DNA of 64,000 nucleotides from Mesorhizobium sp. (GTDB lineage: Bacteria > Pseudomonadota > Alphaproteobacteria > Rhizobiales > Rhizobiaceae): contig JAPUFC010000071.1 in assembly GCA_027492275.1 (NCBI GenBank), forward strand, positions 1-64,000, given 5' to 3'. Of this stretch, positions 43,304-51,080 are shown piece after piece. Positions within the stretch are counted from its first letter, which is position 1. Each line of letters opens with the position of its first letter. Made by a program: the position numbers and the translations under genes. The notes below the pieces were generated by a model. The model was not told where the DNA came from, ran no database searches, and saw nothing but the letters and a program-made list of their open reading frames with translations.

Positions 43304-44712
43304 CTGCCGAAGGCTCATATGACGTGATCGTCATCGGCGCAGGCCCTGCCGGCGTCGCTGCGGCGATCGCCGCGGCCGGGCGCGGCGCTTCGGTCCTCAT
43401 CCTCGACGAGGGACAGGCGCCAGGCGGCCAGATCTACCGCAACGCCGGACGGGCGTCGGGCAGGCTCCTTCGTATCCTGGGCAAGGACTATGCCAAAGGG
43501 GCGACGCTCGCCGACGCTCTTCGGGCCTGCGGTGCGGAATACCGCACGGGCAGCACCGTCTGGAACGTCGAACGGGACGGCCGCGTCGACTTCCTGGCCG
43601 ATGGCGCGTCGCATGTCGCGCACGGCAGGAAGATCGTGGTTGCGACGGGCGCCATCGAGCGGCCTTTCCCGGTCGACGGCTGGGATCTGCCGGGCGTGCT
43701 CACCGTCGGCGCCGCGCAGACATTGCTCAAAGCGTCGTCGATGGTCGCACGCGGGAGCGTTCTGGTCGGCTCCGGACCGCTGCTGTGGCTGCTCGCCGAC
43801 CAGTATCGGCGCGCCGGCCACCCGCCTTTGGCGATCGTCGACACGACCCCCGCAGGCCGGCTGCGCTCGCTCCTGCATGCCCTGCCCCGGTTTCTTGTCT
43901 CGCCCTATGCTTCGAAGGGGGTTGGCCTGCTGTGGCGGGTCAAGCGTTCCGTACCGGTCCACAGCGGCGTGGGTTCTGTCAGGATCGCCGCCGAACAGGG
44001 CGGCTTCACGGTATCGTTCCGAAGGGACGCGGCAGAGCGGACGATCCGCGCCGACCACGTCTTCGTGCATCAGGGGGTCGTGCCGAACATCAACCTGCCC
44101 AATGCGCTGGGTTGCGAACTCGCCTGGAACGAGGATCAGGCCTGCTGGGACGTGGCCGCCGACGAATGGGGACATACCTCGCTGTCTAATGTGTGGATCG
44201 CCGGCGACGGCGCCTCGGTCGGCGGCGCGGAGGCGGCAGCGGCGCGTGGCACGCTGGCCGGGCTGTCCTGCCTCCACGCCCTCGGCATGATCGATGCCGA
44301 TGCCCGCGATGCCGCCGCAGCCGCGCCGCGCCGTATCTTGCAACGCTACCGCAGCGGCAGGATCATGCTCGATCGGCTGTATCGGCCGGGCGGCCATCTG
44401 GTCGCCGGCGCGCCCTCCGCCATCGCCTGCAGGTGCGAGGACATCACCGTGCAGACCGTCAGGACCGCCTGCGCCGAGTTGCAGCCTGCCGGCCTCAACC
44501 AGATGAAGGTCCTCCTGCGCTGCGGCATGGGGCCGTGTCAGGGACGGTTCTGCGGCTCCACGGTCGCGGCGATCATCGCGCAGTGCAAAGGCGTTCAGGC
44601 CGGCGATATCGCGCCCTACCGTCACCGCTTTCCCGTCAAGCCCGTTACCGTCGCCGATCTGGCGACGCTCGATCACTCGAACGCCGACAGACAGGCGGTT
44701 GCGCGCGACTGA
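43300..44712 (+). CDS. FAD/NAD(P)-dependent oxidoreductase, HcnB/opine oxidase A-like subunit
   Basis: A 470-aa two-dinucleotide-fold protein: VIVIGAGPAGVAAAIAAAGRG (FAD), AGQIYRN-like Q-I-Y-R, GSVLVGSGPLLWLLADQYRRAG (second nucleotide fold) and WIAGDGASVGGAEAA. The C-terminal BFD-like domain has cysteines CRC.D and C-x-C-type pattern in RCGMGPCQGRFCG, expected to bind a 2Fe-2S cluster. This matches HcnB and NoxA/OoxA. With the two preceding genes it completes the complex. It ends just before the NtaB-like gene. Confidence 0.87.
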   Translation: MTAEGSYDVIVIGAGPAGVAAAIAAAGRGASVLILDEGQAPGGQIYRNAGRASGRLLRILGKDYAKGATLADALRACGAEYRTGSTVWNVERDGRVDFLADGASHVAHGRKIVVATGAIERPFPVDGWDLPGVLTVGAAQTLLKASSMVARGSVLVGSGPLLWLLADQYRRAGHPPLAIVDTTPAGRLRSLLHALPRFLVSPYASKGVGLLWRVKRSVPVHSGVGSVRIAAEQGGFTVSFRRDAAERTIRADHVFVHQGVVPNINLPNALGCELAWNEDQACWDVAADEWGHTSLSNVWIAGDGASVGGAEAAAARGTLAGLSCLHALGMIDADARDAAAAAPRRILQRYRSGRIMLDRLYRPGGHLVAGAPSAIACRCEDITVQTVRTACAELQPAGLNQMKVLLRCGMGPCQGRFCGSTVAAIIAQCKGVQAGDIAPYRHRFPVKPVTVADLATLDHSNADRQAVARD

Positions 44713-44719
44713 CGAAAAG

Positions 44720-44728
44720 TGTATTCAG
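44720..44728. promoter_or_regulatory. GntR-type motif TGTATTCAG
   Basis: TGTATTCAG followed by AAATGAATTC lies 7 bp after the stop of the HcnB-like gene and 27-35 bp before the proposed ATG at 44755. It suggests that the flavin-reductase gene has its own promoter under the same control. Confidence 0.45.
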
Positions 44729-44754
44729 AAATGAATTCAATCGGATCCCGGAAT

Positions 44755-45723
44755 ATGGCGGCACAGAAAAAGGCACAGGTCGATGGCGGAGATCCCGCGG
44801 CCGATCCGAAGGCGTTCCGACGGGCGCTCGGCAACTATCCTACCGGCGTCACCGTCATCACCGCGCCTGGAACCGACGCGCCGGTAGGCGTGACCGCCAA
44901 CTCCTTCGCCTCCGTGTCGCTCGACCCGCCGCTGGTGTTGTGGTCCATCGCCCACACTTCCCGCAGCCATTCGGCATTCGTTGCAAGCGATCGGTTCGCG
45001 ATCAACATCCTTGCCGACGACCAGGTGAAGGTCTCGCAGGCATTCTCCAGCTCCAGCAAGGACAAATTCGGCGCCGTCGCATGGCGTCGCGGCAAGACCG
45101 GTTCGCCGCTGATCGATGACGCCCTCGCCTATTTCGATTGCCTTTGCGAGACGCGCCACGAGGGCGGCGACCATACGATCATGATCGGTCGCGTGGTCGA
45201 GTTCGGCCACTACGAGGGAAACCCGCTCGCCTTTGCGCAAGGCCGGTATGGAATAGCGGTCGACCACCCCGAAACGGGCGTGACGGCTCAGGCCCGCAAG
45301 GCGGACGACGCCGGCCTGGCCGAATTCCCGCTGCTGAGCCTCATCGCGAAGGCGCACTACAAGGTCGACGCGGACCTGGAGGGGCAAAGAACGGCCGCCG
45401 GAAATACGCAGGTGGGCAGCAAGGTTCTGGCTGGCCTCTACAATTCGTCCCCCCTCACCGCGGACGAGCTCGCCCGGCAGATGTACCTCGACCGCAGGCA
45501 GGTCGACGATTCGCTGAACGAGTTCGTTGCAAACGGGGATGTCGCCCCGTGTGACGGCAATCGCTTTGCCTTGACGGCATCGGGAAAGGCCCGTCGCCGC
45601 CGGATGATCGACTACCTGGCAAAATACCAGGAAGAGCAACTGGCCGACATTCAACCCGCCGACCTGGCCGCCGCCCGGCGCGTGCTGGAAAGCTTCTTGT
45701 CGAACTCCGTCCAGACTTTCTGA
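44755..45723 (+). CDS. ntaB: NtaB-like flavin reductase with C-terminal winged-helix domain
   Basis: From the ATG at 44755 the protein has 322 aa, the length I recall for NtaB, the NADH:FMN reductase of NTA monooxygenase. Residues about 20-180 form the flavin reductase domain ([56 protein letters not shown]). After about residue 240 comes a MarR-like winged helix ([18 protein letters not shown] and a wing [14 protein letters not shown]), followed by a helical tail. The longer frame starts at a GTG (44719) or ATG (44731) that overlap the regulatory motif. It should supply FMNH2 to the NtaA-like enzyme. The winged helix suggests a regulatory or docking role. Confidence 0.8.
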   Translation: MAAQKKAQVDGGDPAADPKAFRRALGNYPTGVTVITAPGTDAPVGVTANSFASVSLDPPLVLWSIAHTSRSHSAFVASDRFAINILADDQVKVSQAFSSSSKDKFGAVAWRRGKTGSPLIDDALAYFDCLCETRHEGGDHTIMIGRVVEFGHYEGNPLAFAQGRYGIAVDHPETGVTAQARKADDAGLAEFPLLSLIAKAHYKVDADLEGQRTAAGNTQVGSKVLAGLYNSSPLTADELARQMYLDRRQVDDSLNEFVANGDVAPCDGNRFALTASGKARRRRMIDYLAKYQEEQLADIQPADLAAARRVLESFLSNSVQTF

Positions 45724-45727
45724 CGAT

Positions 45728-45746
45728 ATGTGCTTGAATTGCACAT
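45728..45746. other. Small inverted repeat after the ntaB-like gene
   Basis: ATGTGC and GCACAT (45728-45733, 45741-45746) can pair across a 7-nt loop, 5 bp after the gene's stop. No T run follows, so it is a weak terminator at most. The rest of the gap up to 45936 shows no gene I can support. Confidence 0.3.
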
Positions 45747-45936
45747 GCATGAGTGACGTCGACTTTAAAGAATCACCCAAGCGATAGGCAAGCAAGCATA
45801 ACCCGTGCCCTTCACCTCGGGACGGAGCAGGCTGTTCTGTCGTTGCGCAATGCCGCCTGCTGGTGGACCTTGGCAGCAATGACAGCCTTCCCGCGTCCGC
45901 GTTTTGCGACGACTTCAATAGTCTTCTTCGTTGGAT

Positions 45937-47250
45937 CTAACCAATGTAGCTTGGCAGCCAAAGCGCCGCCGCCGGCACGAGAATGATGATCGCGAGCGCG
46001 ACACCGTCGGCTGCCACATAGGGCAAGGATCCGCGCACGACTTCCGGATAAGACACAGGGAAACCGGCATGCGCGGCCGTCCCCTGGACAATGAATATAT
46101 TGAGCCCGAACGGCGGCAGGATGATTCCCATTTCAAGGACGATGGCGATGATCACGCCAAGCCAGATCGGGTCGAAGCCGAGGGCCTTCAAGGGACCGAT
46201 CACGATCGGAACAACAATCAGCAAGGTCGGCAGAGGTTCCATGAACATGCCGAGAAGACAGAAAATGACCAAGACCAGAAGAAGGATCGTCCATTTGTCC
46301 AGGCCTCCCGCAAGAATAGCCTGGGTTATCTGGCTCGGGATCTGCATATAGCTGATCAGGAAGCCGAAGATGAGCGCGCCGATCAGGATCAGGAAGACGA
46401 AGCCGCAAACGCGGGCCGTCGACAAAAGCGCAACACGCAGCGTGCCGATCGTCAGCTTCCTCGCCAAAGCCGACAACAGGAGAGCTCCGGCGACGCCGAT
46501 GGCGGCTGCTTCGGTGACGGTGGCGACACCGGTGTAGATACTTCCCATGATCAGGAAGGCGAGACCGAGAAATGGAATCAGCTCCAGCAGAGCCGTCAAC
46601 CGCTCCCGAACGGGCACCGCCGGGGCGCGGGGGGCCATGTCCGGGCGCCGTATCGCGATATAAAGGTTCCAGACGACATAACATGCCGACATGATCAGGC
46701 CAGGGATCACGCCCGCCATGAACAGGGCCGGAATGGAAACCTCGGCCAGCATGCCGTACACGATGAAAAGTATGCTCGGGGGGATGACGAGCGCCAGCCC
46801 TCCGCCGGCCACGACGCTGCCCGCCGTGAGCCCGCGGTCATACCCGCGCCTGGTCATCTCGGGGATGGCGGCCGTGCCGATCGCCGCGCAGCCTGCGACG
46901 CTCGAACCCGTCAGGCTTGCAAACAGGGTCGTGGCAAAACGCGACCCCAGAAGAAGGCTGCCCGGAAGCCCGCCAAGAAGCTTGCTGGCGTTGTCGAACA
47001 CGCGCTTCGACAGGTCGCTCACAATCAGTATCTCGGCCATCAGAATGAACATCGGGACCGAGACGAGGGTAAAGTGCTGCACGGCCGTGGTCACGTTGAC
47101 CGTCAACGCTCCCATGGCCATCTTCCAGCCGAAGACGATGACGACACCCAGGAACCCCACCAGGCCAAGCACGACGGCTATCGGAATGCCCAATGCGATA
47201 AACAGCATGCTGGACCCGAGAATAAGCGCGAGTTCAACAAACACATTCAT
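45937..47250 (-). CDS. TRAP transporter large permease (DctM family)
   Basis: A 437-aa integral membrane protein with 11 to 12 helices: the N-terminal pair (MLFIALGIPIAVVLGLVG), GLPGSLLLGSRFATTLFASLTGSSVAG (the conserved ASLTGSSVA loop), PPSILFIVYG and MEPLPTLLIVVPIV. It transports an organic acid with the small subunit at 47379 and the binding protein at 47974. It is separated from the small-subunit gene by a 129-bp insert that holds a rhizobial-type repeat. Confidence 0.9.
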   Translation of the reverse strand: MNVFVELALILGSSMLFIALGIPIAVVLGLVGFLGVVIVFGWKMAMGALTVNVTTAVQHFTLVSVPMFILMAEILIVSDLSKRVFDNASKLLGGLPGSLLLGSRFATTLFASLTGSSVAGCAAIGTAAIPEMTRRGYDRGLTAGSVVAGGGLALVIPPSILFIVYGMLAEVSIPALFMAGVIPGLIMSACYVVWNLYIAIRRPDMAPRAPAVPVRERLTALLELIPFLGLAFLIMGSIYTGVATVTEAAAIGVAGALLLSALARKLTIGTLRVALLSTARVCGFVFLILIGALIFGFLISYMQIPSQITQAILAGGLDKWTILLLVLVIFCLLGMFMEPLPTLLIVVPIVIGPLKALGFDPIWLGVIIAIVLEMGIILPPFGLNIFIVQGTAAHAGFPVSYPEVVRGSLPYVAADGVALAIIILVPAAALWLPSYIG

Positions 47251-47277
47251 GGGTCTCTCCCGAGGGCTGGACGCCTG

Positions 47278-47381
47278 GAGCGGTTCTGGTTGTCACGGAA
47301 TCAGCAGAACCGCTCTATTTCTTTGTTTTGGCCGCGTTTCCGGATGCAAAACCGCTTCGCGCTCTTGCCGGAAATACTCTA
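47278..47381. repeat. Rhizobial-type short interspersed palindromic repeat
   Basis: The element has two nested inverted repeats. GAGCGGTTCTG (47278-47288) pairs with CAGAACCGCTC (47305-47315) over 11 bp, and TTTCCGG (47337-47343) with CCGGAAA (47368-47374). Between them is a T-rich stretch TATTTCTTTGTTTTG, and AAAACCGCTTCGCGC follows. The order AACCGCTC-T-rich-TTCCGGA-CAAAACCGCT-CCGGAA matches, from memory, a repeat class frequent between genes of Mesorhizobium, Rhizobium and relatives. It can fold in RNA and sits between two genes of one TRAP operon, so it may adjust their relative expression. Confidence 0.65.
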
Positions 47382-47867
47382 GTGGCCTTTGGCCGTGGCA
47401 GGAGTGCCGATGATGACCATGAGCTGAAGGCACAGGACGAAGCAGCCGAACGGCATGCTTGCCAGCGACAGCCACTTCGGAATGCCGGATTCCGTGATGG
47501 AGGAGAAGCGATAGGCGTCGTACGTGGCCAGCCATCCGGCCCAGCCGATCAGTGCCGAGAATGCCAGCATCAAGATGTTGGCGACCACGCCGAGGGCACG
47601 GCGCAGTCGCGGCCGCAGACTGTCGACGATGATGTCCACTTTGACGTTGGCTCCGACCTGAGCGACGTATGGCAGCATGAGGAAGACCAGCGGCGCCATC
47701 AGCAGCTCGCTCAGGTCAACGGCATATTCCGTCGATCCGCGCAAAAACTCCCGCCAGACGATATCCACCATAATCGCAACGAACATCAGAAAGGCGCAAA
47801 TCGCGCCCACCGACGCCAGAAGGCGGGCGGAAGCCTCGACCGCGGCAGAAAATCGGTTTTTTCGCAT
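47379..47867 (-). CDS. TRAP transporter small permease (DctQ family)
   Basis: A 162-aa protein with four hydrophobic helices; the second, near VDIVWREFLRGSTEYAVD, carries the usual W-R-E-F motif of DctQ. The start at 47867 (RKNRFSAAVEAS) is chosen from the aligned N-terminus and a CAGGA-type ribosome site; the frame is open to 47936. It connects the large subunit and stabilises the complex. Confidence 0.85.
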   Translation of the reverse strand: MRKNRFSAAVEASARLLASVGAICAFLMFVAIMVDIVWREFLRGSTEYAVDLSELLMAPLVFLMLPYVAQVGANVKVDIIVDSLRPRLRRALGVVANILMLAFSALIGWAGWLATYDAYRFSSITESGIPKWLSLASMPFGCFVLCLQLMVIIGTPATAKGH

Positions 47868-47973
47868 CGTATTGTCCTGGCAAAGACGCTCTGCATGAAA
47901 GGGAGATGCGTTTTCTGAGACGACGCAAACCGCCATCCCGGCTGCGTCGCCTCACCGATCACCGATCGGCCAT

Positions 47974-48981
47974 CTATTCCTTCAACGCATCGAGCACGCC
48001 CGCCACGAACTCGGCGCCCTTCGCGCCCTGCTTTCCTTCGAAATCCTTGAATATGCCGTCGAGAAGCTGCCGCCAGTGATCGCGCTGGGTGTCGGAGAGC
48101 CGCTGCACGCAGCCCGTGATACTCTCGAACTTCGCTTGTGCCGGCTCTTCCTCGTCACGCAGGACTTGTTCGTACTTCTTTTGTATCTTCCCGGCTTCGG
48201 CGCTCATCAGGGCCTTCATGTCCTCTGGCAGGCGGTTCCATGTATCGGCGTTTATCGCGATCACGTTTATGAGCGGAACGTTGTTGTTCACCAGCATGCA
48301 GGGCAATTGCTTTTCGACACCAAAAGAACTGAAGCTTCCGAGGCTGGTTCCGATGCCCTGGATGACGCCGGTGCTGGCCGCCATGGCGAGTTCGTTGTTG
48401 GCTATCGAGACATTCGTTCCGCCGAGAATTTCGATCATGCGGGTGCTGGAACCGCCAAAGCCGCGAATTCTTCTTCCCGACCAATCGGGATTGTCGAGAT
48501 CCGTCTTGCTCTGCAGGAACCATTGCGTCACCGTTCCCGCCAGCCACAGGGGCTTGAGGTTCTGGGCGGCCAGCTCGGCCTCCAGATGCGGCTTGAGCAC
48601 CGCGTAGGCCTTGTCGAAATTGCCCAGGTCCCACAGGAACATCAGTGTTCCTGCGCTTGCGCTGAACGGAAATTCGCCCGGGAACACCGATGTCGTGATG
48701 GACACGATATCGGCGGTGCCAAGCCGGCCGGCTTGAAGCATTTGTGCCTGCGAGATCAGAGACCCGTTCGGATGAAACGCGTACGCAATCTTCCCGCCGC
48801 TCACCTTTTCGATATTCTGCAGGAATTCCTCGATGGAACGATGTCCCACTTGCTTGGCGGGGGCATAGCTGGCGGCCGTGAGGGTCACCTCAGCCTTGTT
48901 CTGCGCCGATGCAGGATCCGCCGTTCCAAGAAAGCCGGCAGTGAAAAGAGATAAAGCCAGTCTGGAAAACCAAACGTTCAT
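47974..48981 (-). CDS. TRAP transporter substrate-binding protein (DctP family), third copy
   Basis: A 335-aa binding protein with a Sec signal (MNVWFSRLALSLFTAGFLGTADPASAQN, cut after SAQ). It has SGRRIRGFGGSSTRM with the conserved arginine, and GVIQGIGTS, in the C-terminal lobe. ATG 48981 follows GGAGGAG; the longer frame to 49041 is not supported. It binds the substrate for the downstream permease genes and is the first TRAP gene of the region 3 transporter. It is not closely related to the two DctP proteins of region 1. Confidence 0.9.
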   Translation of the reverse strand: MNVWFSRLALSLFTAGFLGTADPASAQNKAEVTLTAASYAPAKQVGHRSIEEFLQNIEKVSGGKIAYAFHPNGSLISQAQMLQAGRLGTADIVSITTSVFPGEFPFSASAGTLMFLWDLGNFDKAYAVLKPHLEAELAAQNLKPLWLAGTVTQWFLQSKTDLDNPDWSGRRIRGFGGSSTRMIEILGGTNVSIANNELAMAASTGVIQGIGTSLGSFSSFGVEKQLPCMLVNNNVPLINVIAINADTWNRLPEDMKALMSAEAGKIQKKYEQVLRDEEEPAQAKFESITGCVQRLSDTQRDHWRQLLDGIFKDFEGKQGAKGAEFVAGVLDALKE

Positions 48982-49141
48982 GTATTTCTCCTCCCAGTAG
49001 AAATGATGATCGCGCGGTCGCACTTTAGCGCACCATGGCAAATGGCCGTCGATTTACATCACGCCCGTCCTAGTGATCGTGGCTGCTCCAACCGCGTCCG
49101 AAAACGCTCGGCCGGCTTCGACATACTGGCAGACTGCCAGT

Positions 49142-49921
49142 CTATCCGTTGCTGTCCGGGGACCGCGACCAGTTCGGCACAAGGGTCCGATGGTTGTCCG
49201 AGTCGTCGAGGAGCGAGGGCACCGGGTCCTCGTCAAAAAACCACGTCGAAAAGTCGTAGGACCGCCACTGTTCATCGGCGATGTTCATCGAGGAAATCTC
49301 AAGCGGATTACTGCTGGGATCATAGAAGTAGATCGAGGAGATGAAGCGATGCGCATTGTCCTTGCCACGTCGCTCCGACACCTCGGACACCGGAACACCG
49401 CTGGCAAGCAGATGCTCGCGGAACCAGACGACGTCGGCATGCGTCGGGACATCGAATGAAAGATGATCGAACTTCTGGTTGTCGTGAGCCGGACCGATCC
49501 GTCCATCCTCTATGGACGGCCACAGGAACGTGCTTATGGGCGCGGCTGGAACCTTCGAGATCTCGGGCGATTCGTAGAGCGAGAACAGCTCGCTGTTGCC
49601 CATCTGGAAGAAGACCTGACGAACTTTGCTGGTCATCGACGCCGGCGCGGGGGAAGACGCCTCTCCGGACACCGCATTGCCGCTCGAATGGTGGGCAGCC
49701 GCGCGCAGACCATGCGCGCTGGGCACGAACCGCATGGTGCGCACAACCCGAAGCCCGAGAACATCCCGATAGAAGCGGACACCCTCGTTCATGTCGTGCG
49801 TGAACAGAACCAGATGGTTGATACCCGTTATCAATCCCTTCGCGGGACCTCGTTCCTGCAAGATCCTGCGGTGGCGCGGAAGCACTTGCGCCGGGCTGTC
49901 TTGAGAGGGCGTTGCTGGCAT
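49142..49921 (-). CDS. VOC-superfamily dioxygenase/isomerase
   Basis: A 259-aa protein with a single glyoxalase-type module spread over about residues 30-210. Likely metal ligands are His in INHLVLFTHD, His in FDHLSFDVP and Glu in NPLEISS. The module is longer than typical (a Ser/Ala-rich insert at about 75-95) and has a C-terminal extension. GGGGAG precedes the ATG at 49921. It may be an extradiol-type ring-cleavage or related enzyme and lies directly upstream of the TRAP genes on the same strand, so cotranscription is likely. Confidence 0.75.
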   Translation of the reverse strand: MPATPSQDSPAQVLPRHRRILQERGPAKGLITGINHLVLFTHDMNEGVRFYRDVLGLRVVRTMRFVPSAHGLRAAAHHSSGNAVSGEASSPAPASMTSKVRQVFFQMGNSELFSLYESPEISKVPAAPISTFLWPSIEDGRIGPAHDNQKFDHLSFDVPTHADVVWFREHLLASGVPVSEVSERRGKDNAHRFISSIYFYDPSSNPLEISSMNIADEQWRSYDFSTWFFDEDPVPSLLDDSDNHRTLVPNWSRSPDSNG

Positions 49922-49983
49922 GGTGATGGCTCCCCACCTTTGGACGACTTACCGAAACTTCAGAATGCAGTCTTCCTGCTATT

Positions 49984-49994
49984 CAGGTAAACTG
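49984..49994. promoter_or_regulatory. MarR-type operator, site A (CAG-N5-CTG)
   Basis: CAGGTAAACTG lies in a longer perfect palindrome ATTCAG-GTAAA-CTGAAT (49981-49997). It is about 60 bp upstream of the VOC gene start and between that gene and the divergent MarR gene at 50170. Confidence 0.55.
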
Positions 49995-50144
49995 AATAGA
50001 TGCGCTGTGTCAAGACGCGCAAACAGCCGGCGCCACGGTGTCGGCTCAGAGCATCGTCGCCCGGACGACGGCCGTTCGGGCCGCATGATCTGCGGGCCTC
50101 GATAATCGTTGACCGTCCTGCGGGTGGTCCGTATCAACCCGTCA

Positions 50145-50159
50145 TCTCATGGGATGAGA
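50145..50159. promoter_or_regulatory. Inverted repeat before the first MarR gene
   Basis: TCTCAT-GGG-ATGAGA is a 6-bp perfect inverted repeat that ends 10 bp before the ATG at 50170. It may be a second regulator site or a structure over the ribosome-binding region. It does not match the CAG-N5-CTG motif. Confidence 0.3.
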
Positions 50160-50169
50160 ATTGGACAAG

Positions 50170-50601
50170 ATGGACATAGAAACCGACTCGGTCGCGGCAC
50201 TTGCCTTCGAGCTGCGCGACACAATCTCCCGGGGCATTCGCCGGCTCCACCTCGAGCCCGGCCCGCCCCTTTCCCAGCTCACCGTGATCAGCCACCTGCG
50301 TAGGGGAGGACCGATGAGCACCAACGAACTGGCCGCGATCGAACAGGTCCGCCCGCAGTCGATGAGCATCACGGTCGGACTGCTCGAAAAAGGCGGCATG
50401 ATCGTGCGCCGCCCCCATCCCACCGACCGGCGGCAAATGCTCATCGATCTGACGCCCAAGGGCATCAAGGCTCTGGAGGATGTCTACGCGCGGCGCGAAA
50501 ACTCCCTGACGACGATCATCCTCCAGCAGCTTACCCGGGACGAGCAGAAAGAGTTGCGGCGCGCCCTGCTGCTCGTGCGGCGCATCATCGACGCGCAATG
50601 A
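50170..50601 (+). CDS. MarR-family transcriptional regulator, copy 1
   Basis: A 143-aa winged-helix protein. The recognition helix region is MSTNELAAIEQVRPQSMSITVGLLEKGG, followed by the wing RRPHPTDRRQMLIDLTPKG. The C-terminal helix EELRRALLLVRRIIDA forms the dimer. ATG 50170 aligns with the start of the second copy at 61155; a TTG nine bases upstream is also possible. The two copies are near-identical in the DNA-binding part, so they should read similar sites. It probably represses the divergent VOC-TRAP genes, with a small aromatic or acyl ligand releasing it. Confidence 0.88.
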   Translation: MDIETDSVAALAFELRDTISRGIRRLHLEPGPPLSQLTVISHLRRGGPMSTNELAAIEQVRPQSMSITVGLLEKGGMIVRRPHPTDRRQMLIDLTPKGIKALEDVYARRENSLTTIILQQLTRDEQKELRRALLLVRRIIDAQ

Positions 50602-50627
50602 GCAGTCGCACGGCAGTTCCGTACGCA

Positions 50628-51059
50628 TCATATCTCAAGGATGATCTGCGCGTCCTCGACAGACACGGGGACCGTCTCGACGCCTTTCTTCAGGCGCTCC
50701 ATCGTCTCCGGCGCTTCAACGGTCACCGGATAGCTTCGCACTCTCTGCCGCGATGAAAAGATCGTCCGCCCCGTCCTGATCTCGAATTCCCAGTGATGCC
50801 ACGGGCAAGCGATGATTTCGCCGTCGCGCACCCATTGTATTCCCAGACGCTCGTCGTCCTTCGCGCACGCCTCAGTGGTGCCGCGGACGCGCCCCTTGCA
50901 CAAAGGTCCTCCCATGTGTGGGCAAGTATTCTTGAGCGCGTAGAATTCGCCACCGACATTGAACACCCCGATGCCGCTCTTGACCTTGTCGGGATAGACT
51001 ATCGTGGACGATCCAGGCGGATAGCTGGACACTGGACCTACTACGTATCGGGTTGCCAC
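50628..51059 (-). CDS. Rieske [2Fe-2S] ferredoxin-like protein
   Basis: A 143-aa Rieske protein with both cluster motifs: C-P-H in NTCPHMGGPLCKG and C-P-W-H in IIACPWHHWEFEI. The Cys-x-His and Cys-x-x-His ligands are complete. Between them is an insert (TTEACAKDDERLGIQWV) longer than in typical ferredoxins. It has no signal or membrane helix. Such stand-alone Rieske ferredoxins deliver electrons to a ring-hydroxylating oxygenase, which is absent from the window. It sits 21 bp after the amidohydrolase gene at 51081 and is probably cotranscribed with it. Confidence 0.88.
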   Translation of the reverse strand: MATRYVVGPVSSYPPGSSTIVYPDKVKSGIGVFNVGGEFYALKNTCPHMGGPLCKGRVRGTTEACAKDDERLGIQWVRDGEIIACPWHHWEFEIRTGRTIFSSRQRVRSYPVTVEAPETMERLKKGVETVPVSVEDAQIILEI

Positions 51060-51080
51060 TTTTCAGCGCCTCTACACGGA

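Noticed and set aside
41743-44676. Minus-strand frames of about 500 and 450 codons
   Set aside because: They oppose the three overlapping HcnCAB-like genes, which have complete flavin and iron-sulfur motifs.
45753-45986. Small plus-strand frame of 77 codons after the ntaB-like gene
   Set aside because: It has no ribosome site, overlaps the end of the DctM gene and shows no recognisable features.
45931-47382. Plus-strand frame of 483 codons
   Set aside because: It is antisense to the DctM gene and shows the usual charged, low-complexity composition.
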